Below, piece by piece: positions 1 to 6,100 of a stretch of 6,179 bases of DNA (the stretch's first letter is position 1; each line of letters starts with the position of its first letter). The notes below the pieces were generated by a model, which ran no database searches, was not told where the DNA came from, and saw only the letters and a program-made list of their open reading frames with translations. The DNA comes from Caulobacter segnis (GTDB lineage: Bacteria > Pseudomonadota > Alphaproteobacteria > Caulobacterales > Caulobacteraceae), in NCBI RefSeq assembly GCF_003243465.1, contig NZ_QFQZ01000135.1, forward strand, positions 1 through 6,179, written 5' to 3'. A program made the translations under genes and the position numbers.

Positions 1-240
1 GCGCTGCTGGCCGCCGGCGAGCGCCGCGCCGCCGTCGCCTACGAGGCCAGCCGCAAGGGCTACGCCGCGGGCCTGACCGACCTGACCACGGCCCTGCAGG
101 CCGAGCAGTCCTGGCGCGGGGCCCGCACGGCCCTGACCGGGGCCCAGACCCAGGCGCTGCAACGCGCCGTCCAGACCTACAAGGCGCTCGGCGGCGGCTG
201 GACGCCCGCTAGCGTCCCCCAGAAGCCTTCCGCGCAATGA
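1..240 (+). CDS. Outer-membrane efflux channel, TolC/NodT family, C-terminal fragment
   Basis: This is the last 79 codons of a gene whose 5' part lies outside the window; frame 1 is open from base 1 to the TGA at 238-240. The product would be the outer-membrane channel of a tripartite efflux pump. The fragment is alanine- and glutamine-rich helical sequence (YEASRKGYAAGLTDLTTAL, then the LQ/AQ-rich segment) that ends in TYKALGGGW. A 'GxxdLL..L.aQ...' helix followed by LYKALGGGW is the classic C-terminal signature of TolC/OprM/NodT-type channels. A short Pro/Ser/Gln tail follows. Its stop overlaps the start of the adaptor gene (ATGA), so the two are probably translationally coupled. The exact subfamily, and whether the N-terminus is a lipoprotein, cannot be seen. 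The family call is secure from the signature and the gene order. Confidence 0.9.
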   Translation, partial: ALLAAGERRAAVAYEASRKGYAAGLTDLTTALQAEQSWRGARTALTGAQTQALQRAVQTYKALGGGWTPASVPQKPSAQ

Positions 241-1319
241 GACCCGCCCCGATGACGACCCGCTCCCTGCTCGCCACCGCCCTGGTCAGCGCCGCCCTCG
301 TCGGCGTCGGCGGAGGCCTCTCCGCCTGCGGCAAGAAGACCGAGACCGAGGCCGCCAAGCCGGCGGGGGCGCAACAGGCCCGCGCCGTCTCGATCACCCG
401 GGTCGAAACCCGGTCGCTCGGCGGCGGCTTCAAGGCCTCGGGCCAGCTGATCCCACGCGAGGAGGCCGCCGTCGGCTCGGAACTCTCCGGCTACCGCGTC
501 GCCCAGGTCTTCGTCGAGGAAGGCGCCTGGGTGAAGGCCGGCCAGCCGCTGGCCCAGCTGGACAACACCCTGCTGCGCGCCCAGATCGCCCAGCAGGCGG
601 CCGTCGCCGCCCAGGCCGAGGCGGAAGCCAAGCGCGTCACCGGCCTCGACGGCCAGGGGATCCTCTCCCAGGAGCAGATCGAGAGCCGCCGCTATACGGC
701 CAAGGCCCAGACCGCCGCCCTGGCCGAGCTGCAGACCCGCGACCGCCGCATGACCATCACCGCGCCGGTCTCCGGCCGGGTGCTGGAACGCACGGTGCGT
801 CCCGGCGACGTCGCCGGCGGCAGCACGCCCTGGTTCCGCATCGCCCGCGACGGCCTCGTCGAGCTGAACGCCGAGGTGGGCGAGGCCGACCTCGCCAATG
901 TCCGCGTCGGCCAGCCGGTCCAGGTCACCGCGCCCGGCGGCGCGACTGTCTCGGGCAAGGTTCGCATCGTCAGCCCACTGATCGACTCCAGCACCCGCCT
1001 CGGTCGCGTGCGCGTGCAACTGCCCTTGAACGAGGCCCTGCGCGCCGGCGGCATGGCCAGCGCCGCGTTCGGCGCCTCGGGCGTCCAGGTCGCCGCCGTG
1101 CCCGAGGCCGCCCTGCGTCTTGACGCCGAAGGCGCCTCGCTGATGACGGTCGACGCGAACAACATCGCGCGCCAGATCCCGGTCAAGACCGGGGCCCGGG
1201 CCGGCGGCTGGGTGCAACTGCTGGACGGCCCGGCGGTCGGCACGCGGGTGCTGCTGGGCGGCTCGGCCTTCACGCTTGACGGCGACAAGGTCAAGCCGAT
1301 CGAAAAGGCGGCCCGCTAA
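237..1319 (+). CDS. RND efflux periplasmic adaptor (HlyD/AcrA-type membrane fusion protein), lipoprotein
   Basis: The 360-aa adaptor would link the inner-membrane pump to the outer-membrane channel. Residues 9-31 form a signal peptide ending in a lipobox (LSAC, Cys31), so the mature protein is probably lipid-anchored and periplasmic. Two half-lipoyl motifs are visible at about 84-109 (SGYRVAQVFVEEGAWVKAGQ, then PLAQLD) and 173-196 (ITAPVSGRVLERTVRPGD). Between them lies an Ala/Gln/Glu-rich alpha-hairpin. The hairpin tip carries Arg133-x3-Leu137-x6-Ser144, which matches the RLS motif that AcrA-type adaptors use to contact the TolC tip. A beta-barrel region (about 206-290) and a membrane-proximal domain follow. 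The length is normal to slightly short for the family. I chose the ATG at 237 because it overlaps the upstream stop (ATGA); the ATG at 252 would give a tidier signal peptide (MTTRSLL...) and is a real alternative. Neither start has a convincing Shine-Dalgarno. The gene ends TAATG, overlapping the pump gene by one base. Confidence 0.93.
   Translation: MRPAPMTTRSLLATALVSAALVGVGGGLSACGKKTETEAAKPAGAQQARAVSITRVETRSLGGGFKASGQLIPREEAAVGSELSGYRVAQVFVEEGAWVKAGQPLAQLDNTLLRAQIAQQAAVAAQAEAEAKRVTGLDGQGILSQEQIESRRYTAKAQTAALAELQTRDRRMTITAPVSGRVLERTVRPGDVAGGSTPWFRIARDGLVELNAEVGEADLANVRVGQPVQVTAPGGATVSGKVRIVSPLIDSSTRLGRVRVQLPLNEALRAGGMASAAFGASGVQVAAVPEAALRLDAEGASLMTVDANNIARQIPVKTGARAGGWVQLLDGPAVGTRVLLGGSAFTLDGDKVKPIEKAAR
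1304..1308 (+). promoter_or_regulatory. Weak ribosome binding site of the RND pump gene
   Basis: AAAGG lies 10 nt before the ATG at 1319, inside the end of the adaptor gene. It is a modest Shine-Dalgarno match. With the TAATG stop/start overlap it supports initiation at 1319 by re-initiating ribosomes coming from the adaptor gene. Confidence 0.45.
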
Positions 1320-4300
1320 TGTCGCAGATCCGCGTCTCCGCCTGGGCGATCAAGAACCCGATCCCGATCGCGGTCCTGTTCATCGCCCTGATGCTGGGCG
1401 GCATCGCCAGCTATTTCATGCTGCCGATCAAGCAGTTCCCGAACATCTCGTTCCCGATGGTCGTGGTCACCGTCACCCAGAGCGGCGCGGCCGCCGGCGA
1501 GATGGAGACCCAGATCACCCGTCCGGTCGAGGACGCGGTGGCCAGCCTGTCGAACGTCAAGAGCATCCGCTCGACCGTCGTGCAGGGCGCGTCCACCACC
1601 CAGATCGAATTCGAGATGGGCATGGACCTGCAGAAGGCCGTCGACGACGTCCGTTCCAAGGTCGACCAGACCCGCGCCGAGCTGCCGCGCGAGATCGACG
1701 AGCCGATCGTCCAGCGGATCGAACTCGACTCCCTGCCGATCAACACCTACGCGGTCTCGGCCCCGAACATGTCGATGACGGACCTGTCCTGGTTCGTCGA
1801 CGACACCATCGCCCGCGCCCTGCAGGGCGAAAAGGGCGTAGCCCAGGTGGCGCGCGTGGGCGGCGTCGACCGCGAGATCAACATCGTGATCGACCCCGAG
1901 CGCATGGCCGCCGCCGGCGTCACCGCTCCCCAGCTCAGCAGCGCCCTGGCCCAGTTCAGCCAGGACGTCCCGGGCGGCCGCGCCATCGTCGGCGCGCGCG
2001 AGCAGACCGTCCGCGTGCTGGCCGCCGCCCATACGGCCGAGGACCTGCGCGCCCTGACCATTCCGGTGGCCGGCGGCCGCTATGTGAAGCTGACCGACGT
2101 CGCCCAGGTCGGCGACGGCGCGGCCGAGCCCCGGGCGTTCGCCCGCCTCGACGGACGGCCGGTCGTGGCCTTCCAGGTCAGCAAGACCAAGGAGTCCAGC
2201 GACGTCCAGGTCGAGGACCGCGTCAATCTCGCCATCAAGAAGCTGGAAGCCGCCCATCCCGGCGTGACCTTCACCAAGATCTACTCGGTCGTCGACGACA
2301 CCCGCGCCAGCTTCGACGCCACGGTGCGCACCCTGGTCGAGGGCATGATCCTGGCCGCGATCGTGGTGCTGCTGTTCCTGCGCGAATGGCGCGCGACCCT
2401 GATCACCGCCATCGCCATGCCGATGTCGCTGGTGCCGACCTTCATCTTCATGGCGATCATGGGCTTCTCGCTCAACGTCGTGACGCTGCTGGGCCTGACC
2501 CTGGTGATCGGCATTCTTGTCGACGACGCCATCGTCGAGATCGAGAACATCGAAAAGCGCGTGGCCGCCGGCCAGCGTCCCTACGAGGCGGCCATCGTCG
2601 GCGCCGACGCGATCGGCCTGGCTGTCGTGGCCACCACCTTCACCATCGTCGCGGTGTTCGCCCCCGTGGCCTTCATGCCCGGCATTCCCGGCCAGTTCTT
2701 CCGCGAGTTCGGCCTGACGGTCGCCGTGGCGGTGCTGTTCTCGCTGGTCGTGGCCCGCCTGCTGACCCCGCTGCTGGCCGCCTACTTCCTCAAGCCCGTG
2801 GCCCACGCCAAGCCGCGCAAGCCGTTCGAGGGCTCCTACCGCAAGGCGCTGGACTGGGCGCTGGACCACCGGATCGTCAGCTGCCTGATCGGCGTGGCGA
2901 TCTTCATCGGCTCGGTCGCCCTGTCGGCCGGCCTGCCCACCGGTTTCCAGCCGCCGGCCAACAACAACTACTACTACATGAAGGTGCAGGGCCCGCCTGG
3001 CGCCACCGCCGCAGACATGGACCGGGCGGTCGGCCAAATCACCAGGCTGTTCGCCGCCCGCCCCGAGACCGCTCACGTCTTCGCCCAGATCGGCTCGCAG
3101 GTGGCGGGCATGGGTCCCGGCGGCGGCGGCGGCGGCTCGGACCTGCGTGACGGCACGATCACCGTGGTGCTGCACGACAAGCGCGAGCTGCGGGTCACCG
3201 AGATCCGCGCCCTGATGCGCGACAAGCTGCTGGACCTGCCCGACGTTCGCCTGAATCTGCTCAGCGACGACGGCGCCGCCGAGGTCCAGACCATCCTGAC
3301 CAGCGACGACGGCGACGCCCTGGAGCGCGCGGCCCTGACGCTGGAGCGGCAGATGCGTGGCGTGGCCAGCATCGCCGATCCGCGCCCGGCCACCCCGCCC
3401 AGCGGGCCGGAGATCGTGATCCGGCCGCTGCCCGACGAGGCCGCGCGGCTGGGCGTCTCGACCGCCGACATCGCCGCCGTGGCCCGTATCGCCACGGTCG
3501 GCGACATCGACGCCAACGTCGCCAAGCTGACCGACGGCGAGCGCCGCCTGCCGATCCGGGTGCGCCTGCCGGACACGTCCCGCGCCAATCTCGACGAGAT
3601 CAAGGCCCTGCGCGTGCCCACGGCCTCCGGTGGCTTCACGCGCCTGGACACCGTCGCCGAGGTCGCCTTCCAGGCCGGTCCGGCCAAGATCGAGCGCTAC
3701 GCCCGCAAGCGCCAGCTGACGGTCGAGGCCGACCTCGCCCCCGGCGTGGTGCTGGGCACGGCGACCAAAGACATCGACGCCCTGCCGGTGATGAAAAACC
3801 CGCCCAAGGGCGTGGCCAAGGCCACCGCCGGCACGGAAGAAGCCATGGGCGAGCTGTTCGGCGGCTTCGCCATCGCGCTCGGCTCGGCGGTGTTCCTGGT
3901 GTTTGGCGTCATGGCCCTGCTGTTCGGCAGCTTCTTCAAGCCGATCACCATCATGTCGGCCCTGCCGCTGGCGATCGGCGGCGCGTTCATCGGCCTGCTG
4001 GCCTTCGGCATGAGCCTGTCGATCCCCTCGATGATTGGCTTCCTGATGCTGATGGGTCTGGCGGCCAAGAACTCGATCCTGCTGGTCGAGTACGTGATCG
4101 AGGAAGAGCGCCAGGGCGTTCCGCAGCGCCAGGCGATCCTGGACGCCTGCCGCGAGCGAGCCCGGCCGATCATCATGACCACCCTGGCGATGATGGCCGG
4201 GATGCTGCCGACGGCGCTCGGCCTGGGCAAGGGCTCGGAGTTCCGCCAGCCGATGGCCGTCGCCGTGATCGGCGGACTGATCACCTCGACCGTGCTGTCG

Positions 4301-4423
4301 CTGGTGCTGGTGCCGGTGGTCTATGAGATCATCGACGACTTCGAGAAGTGGCTGAAGCCCAAGCTGGCGCGGTTCGTCACGCCCAAGGACGCGCCGGGCG
4401 AGGAGGTTCGGGACAACGCATGA
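1319..4423 (+). CDS. RND multidrug efflux pump, inner-membrane permease (AcrB/HAE-1-like)
   Basis: The 1034-aa product is a full-length proton-driven RND exporter (AcrB is 1049 aa). The N-terminus (MSQIRVSAWAIKNP) leads into TM1 at about 14-34. A periplasmic porter loop runs to about 340, TM2-TM6 span about 343-487, TM7 is near 521-537, a second periplasmic loop follows, and TM8-TM12 lie at about 848-999. The proton-relay residues are present: Asp402 and Asp403 in TM4 (GILVDDAIVEIENI), Lys917 in TM10 (GLAAKNSILLVEY), and Arg947 and Thr954 in TM11 (RARPIIMTT), matching AcrB D407/D408, K940, R971 and T978 by eye. Aligned by eye, the loop at about 588-607 corresponds to the AcrB switch loop. Here its phenylalanines are replaced and it runs into six consecutive glycines (601-606). 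The gene overlaps the adaptor stop (TAATG) and the acetyltransferase start (ATGA). The hydrophobic-drug exporter class is likely; the actual substrates are unknown. Confidence 0.96.
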   Translation: MSQIRVSAWAIKNPIPIAVLFIALMLGGIASYFMLPIKQFPNISFPMVVVTVTQSGAAAGEMETQITRPVEDAVASLSNVKSIRSTVVQGASTTQIEFEMGMDLQKAVDDVRSKVDQTRAELPREIDEPIVQRIELDSLPINTYAVSAPNMSMTDLSWFVDDTIARALQGEKGVAQVARVGGVDREINIVIDPERMAAAGVTAPQLSSALAQFSQDVPGGRAIVGAREQTVRVLAAAHTAEDLRALTIPVAGGRYVKLTDVAQVGDGAAEPRAFARLDGRPVVAFQVSKTKESSDVQVEDRVNLAIKKLEAAHPGVTFTKIYSVVDDTRASFDATVRTLVEGMILAAIVVLLFLREWRATLITAIAMPMSLVPTFIFMAIMGFSLNVVTLLGLTLVIGILVDDAIVEIENIEKRVAAGQRPYEAAIVGADAIGLAVVATTFTIVAVFAPVAFMPGIPGQFFREFGLTVAVAVLFSLVVARLLTPLLAAYFLKPVAHAKPRKPFEGSYRKALDWALDHRIVSCLIGVAIFIGSVALSAGLPTGFQPPANNNYYYMKVQGPPGATAADMDRAVGQITRLFAARPETAHVFAQIGSQVAGMGPGGGGGGSDLRDGTITVVLHDKRELRVTEIRALMRDKLLDLPDVRLNLLSDDGAAEVQTILTSDDGDALERAALTLERQMRGVASIADPRPATPPSGPEIVIRPLPDEAARLGVSTADIAAVARIATVGDIDANVAKLTDGERRLPIRVRLPDTSRANLDEIKALRVPTASGGFTRLDTVAEVAFQAGPAKIERYARKRQLTVEADLAPGVVLGTATKDIDALPVMKNPPKGVAKATAGTEEAMGELFGGFAIALGSAVFLVFGVMALLFGSFFKPITIMSALPLAIGGAFIGLLAFGMSLSIPSMIGFLMLMGLAAKNSILLVEYVIEEERQGVPQRQAILDACRERARPIIMTTLAMMAGMLPTALGLGKGSEFRQPMAVAVIGGLITSTVLSLVLVPVVYEIIDDFEKWLKPKLARFVTPKDAPGEEVRDNA
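3119..3136 (+). repeat. (GGC)6 triplet run inside the RND gene
   Basis: Six perfect GGC codons encode Gly601-606 of the pump, just after Gly599-Pro600 and before Ser607. The run is in frame and sits in the periplasmic porter domain. Such runs can change length by slippage in whole codons, which would alter loop length without breaking the gene. That consequence is inference. Confidence 0.8.
4401..4406 (+). promoter_or_regulatory. Ribosome binding site of the acetyltransferase gene
   Basis: AGGAGG is a near-perfect Shine-Dalgarno, but it lies 13 nt before the ATG at 4420, longer than the usual 5-9 nt. It is the only strong match near that start. With the ATGA overlap it favours 4420 over the in-frame upstream ATG at 4348. 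Confidence 0.5.
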
Positions 4424-4896
4424 TCGTCCGCGCCTACCGTCCCGGCGACGCCCAGGCTGTCATCGACGTGATCCTGCCGATCCAGCGCGAGGAATTCGGC
4501 TTTTCGATCACCGCCGAGGACCAGCCGGACCTGGCCGACATCCCCGGCTGGTACCAGACCGGCGCCGGCCAGTTCTGGCTGGCCGAGCAGGACGGCCGGG
4601 CGGTCGGGACGATCGCGCTGAAGGACATCGGCGGGGACGCGGTCGCGCTCCGCAAGATGTTCGTCCGTCCCGAGGGACGCGGCGCGGCGGGGGCGGCCGC
4701 CGCCTTGCTGGCGACGGCGCTGGAGCACGCGCGCACCCACGGCGTCGGCGAGGTCTGGCTCGGCACCACGGAGCGCTTCCAGGCCGCGCACCGGTTCTAT
4801 GAAAAGAATGGCTTCACCCAGGTCGCGGCCGATGACCTGCCCGCCGCCTTCCCGCGCATGGCGGTCGACACCCGGTTCTATCGGCTGGCCCTTTAG
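4420..4896 (+). CDS. GNAT-family N-acetyltransferase
   Basis: The 158-aa cytoplasmic enzyme is predicted to transfer an acetyl group from acetyl-CoA to an amine; the substrate is not recognisable. The start MIVRAYRPGDAQAVIDVI is the typical GNAT first strand and helix. Residues 51-69 (QFWLAEQDGRAVGTIALKD) form the central strands. Motif A covers 76-98 (ALRKMFVRPEGRG, then an alanine-rich stretch ending ALL), where the acetyl-CoA pyrophosphate loop lies. Motif B is at 118-132 (TERFQAAHRFYEKNGF), with the usual A..FYEKxGF. The length is standard for a single-domain GNAT. The ATG overlaps the pump's stop (ATGA), so translation is probably coupled. An in-frame ATG at 4348 would add 24 Ala/Gly/Arg-rich residues from inside the pump gene and is unlikely. 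The gene ends 8 bp from the convergent kinase gene, with no clear terminator between them. The pyrophosphate loop looks one alanine longer than the standard RGxGxG pattern. Confidence 0.9.
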   Translation: MIVRAYRPGDAQAVIDVILPIQREEFGFSITAEDQPDLADIPGWYQTGAGQFWLAEQDGRAVGTIALKDIGGDAVALRKMFVRPEGRGAAGAAAALLATALEHARTHGVGEVWLGTTERFQAAHRFYEKNGFTQVAADDLPAAFPRMAVDTRFYRLAL

Positions 4897-4904
4897 CCCC
4901 TCGC

Positions 4905-5891
4905 TCAGTCCCGGCGGGGGGCGTAGCTGAGCCGGCACACCGTCCAGCCGTCCTCGCGGGCCATTTCGAAGCGCCCGCCCAGTTGCTGGGCCATGGCCCG
5001 GACGATGCGCAGGCCAAGGCTCTTGGACCGGGCCGGATCGAACCCCGTCGGCGGCGCCGCGCCATCGTTGGCGACGCTGAGGACGTGGGTCAGGCCGCCC
5101 TGATCGAGGCTCACCCGCACCCGCCCCTCCCCGCCATCGCCGAAGCCATGCTCTAGGGCGTTGTTGAAACTCTCCAGCATGACCAGGGTCACGGGGGTGG
5201 CCTGGTCCGGGTGAAGAGGCTCGTCGCCGCCTTCCAGGGTCAGGTTCACCCGCGCCCCGGCCGCGGCGGCGGCGCTGGCCAGCAGGGCCTCGGCGAAGAC
5301 GCGGAAGGGCGCGGGCTCGCCGACGGCGTTGTGGAGCTCGCGCTGGATCTTGGCGATCACTTCGATCCGCGCGCCGGCCTGATCCAGCACGTGGCGGGCG
5401 TCGGCGTCCATCACGCCCTGGCCCTGCAACCGCAGCAGCGCGCCGGCGACCTGCAGGTTGTTGCTCACCCGGTGATGGAGTTCGCGATACAGCAGGTCCC
5501 GGCTCTCGGCCAGCGCCCGATAGCGCTCTCGCTCGCCGCGCAACTGGTCCAGGGCCTGCCGCATGCCATCGATGAAGAAGATGTCGACCGCGACGACAAA
5601 GACGTAGAAGCCCAGGGCCAGCGCCACCGGAAAACCGAAGTTGAACACGCGCGCCGGCGGGATGAAGAAGTACCAGGCCGCCAGGCCGCACAGCGTCGCG
5701 CACAGGATCGCCGGCCTCAGCCCCAGGAAATAGGCGCAGACCACGACAGCCGGGAAGAAGGTCAGATAGGGAAAGCCGGGCGGAAAAAAGCCGTCGAGGC
5801 CCAATCTCAAAAGAAAACCCAGGCCCGCGATCAGAATGGCCAGGCCATAGCGCGCCGCTGGATTAGCCTTGATCTTTCCGCGCAAGTCCAA
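4905..5891 (-). CDS. Membrane sensor histidine kinase, DUF4118 + HisKA_2 + HATPase
   Basis: The 328-aa kinase is predicted to autophosphorylate on histidine and pass the phosphate to an unseen response regulator. Residues about 16-107 form hydrophobic segments with the pattern of a KdpD-like DUF4118 membrane domain (PYLTFFPAVVVCAYFLGLRP, then WYFFIPP). There is essentially no periplasmic sensor domain and no PAS or LOV domain. A short charged linker (about 108-134) leads to the H-box RELHHRVSNNLQ, whose His140 (or His139) is the expected phosphoacceptor; this pattern is typical of HisKA_2. The ATPase domain shows an N-box (ESFNNALEH, Asn244 and His248), a G1 box (VANDGAAPP, 273-281) and a G2 box (SLGLRIVRAMAQQLGG, 291-306). 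The G1 box has Asn275 where Asp is usual. The start is TTG at 5891, chosen because GGGGGAG lies 6 nt upstream. The gene is convergent with the efflux operon. A role in regulating that operon is possible but not shown. Confidence 0.9.
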   Translation of the reverse strand: MDLRGKIKANPAARYGLAILIAGLGFLLRLGLDGFFPPGFPYLTFFPAVVVCAYFLGLRPAILCATLCGLAAWYFFIPPARVFNFGFPVALALGFYVFVVAVDIFFIDGMRQALDQLRGERERYRALAESRDLLYRELHHRVSNNLQVAGALLRLQGQGVMDADARHVLDQAGARIEVIAKIQRELHNAVGEPAPFRVFAEALLASAAAAAGARVNLTLEGGDEPLHPDQATPVTLVMLESFNNALEHGFGDGGEGRVRVSLDQGGLTHVLSVANDGAAPPTGFDPARSKSLGLRIVRAMAQQLGGRFEMAREDGWTVCRLSYAPRRD

Positions 5892-5897
5892 GTGCTT

Positions 5898-5904
5898 CTC
5901 CCCC
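5898..5904 (-). promoter_or_regulatory. Strong ribosome binding site supporting the TTG start
   Basis: On the minus strand GGGGGAG ends 6 nt before the TTG at 5891. Strength and spacing are both good, and no ATG or GTG start is as well placed, so the non-ATG start is well supported. Confidence 0.75.
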
Positions 5905-5914
5905 GTTCCGGGAT

Positions 5915-5943
5915 TTGCTCGCTTTTTCCGGGGAGGGCGTCAA
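5915..5943 (-). promoter_or_regulatory. Candidate promoter of the histidine kinase gene
   Basis: On the minus strand TTGACGC (5943-5937) fully matches the Caulobacter housekeeping -35 consensus as I recall it (TTGACGS). Fourteen bases further on, GCGAGCAA (5922-5915) is only a partial match to the -10 pattern GCTANAWC. Transcription would begin near 5910, giving a leader of about 20 nt that contains the ribosome binding site. The -35 is good and the -10 is weak, so this is a candidate only. Confidence 0.4.
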
Positions 5944-5970
5944 GCGGCTACCCGACATAGCGGGGTGTTG

Positions 5971-6022
5971 GATCGCTCTCCATGGGGAGAAGGCTGGGAG
6001 GGGGAGGCGCCAAGCCCTCACC
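5971..6022. repeat. Possible degenerate intergenic palindromic repeat
   Basis: The stretch begins GATCGCTCTCCATGGGGAGA and continues with G-rich sequence and CCAAGCCCTCACC. It contains a 5-bp inverted repeat (TCTCC 5977-5981, GGAGA 5986-5990, loop ATGG). The wording resembles the 'CCCTCTCC...GGAGAGGG...CCCTCACC' palindromes scattered between genes in many GC-rich proteobacteria. Only one copy is in the window, so repetition cannot be shown here. The stem is short and the match is from memory. Confidence 0.3.
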
Positions 6023-6028
6023 GACAAA

Positions 6029-6062
6029 GCAAAAGGCCCCGGAGATTGCTCTCCGGGGCCTT
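6029..6062 (-). terminator. Intrinsic terminator of tuf
   Basis: A perfect 12-bp inverted repeat, AAGGCCCCGGAG (6033-6044) and CTCCGGGGCCTT (6051-6062), encloses a 6-nt loop. Read on the minus strand, the stem runs into TTTTGCTTTG, a fair U-tract. Read on the plus strand it is followed only by CGCTTAG. It therefore works best as a stop for tuf, whose stop codon is 38 bp upstream of the stem, and it separates tuf from the kinase gene downstream on the same strand. Confidence 0.9.
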
Positions 6063-6100
6063 CGCTTAGATCAGTTCAGCTGTCGCTGAGGATCGATCGA

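Noticed and set aside
177..1217. A 346-codon antisense open frame over the adaptor gene
   Set aside because: It is a low-complexity Gly/Ala/Asp-rich shadow, with no family resemblance and a well-supported gene on the other strand.
1276..3150. A 624-codon open frame on the + strand overlapping the RND gene in another frame
   Set aside because: The product is an Arg/Pro/Gly-rich low-complexity sequence with no domain. It lies over the clearly real pump gene and is a high-GC shadow of it.
1316..3175. A 619-codon open frame antisense to the RND gene
   Set aside because: The composition is His/Gly/Ala/Asp-rich with no recognisable fold or start signals. It is the usual antisense artefact of GC-rich codon bias.
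4348..4419. An upstream ATG extending the acetyltransferase by 24 residues
   Set aside because: The added residues are an Ala/Gly/Arg-rich out-of-frame reading of the pump's C-terminus. The GNAT fold begins at MIVRAYRPGD, and 4420 has the ATGA overlap and AGGAGG upstream.
4903..4932. Inverted repeat GCTCAG...CTGAGC as a bidirectional terminator between the convergent genes
   Set aside because: The arms are only 6 bp with an 18-nt loop, no T-tract follows on either strand, and most of it lies inside the kinase coding sequence.
4321..5703. A 460-codon minus-strand open frame spanning the acetyltransferase and kinase genes
   Set aside because: It is out of frame with the kinase, Arg/Gly/Pro-rich, and crosses two genes with clear domains.
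5951..5964. Short CCCG/CGGG hairpin upstream of the kinase promoter
   Set aside because: A 4-bp stem is expected by chance in sequence this GC-rich.
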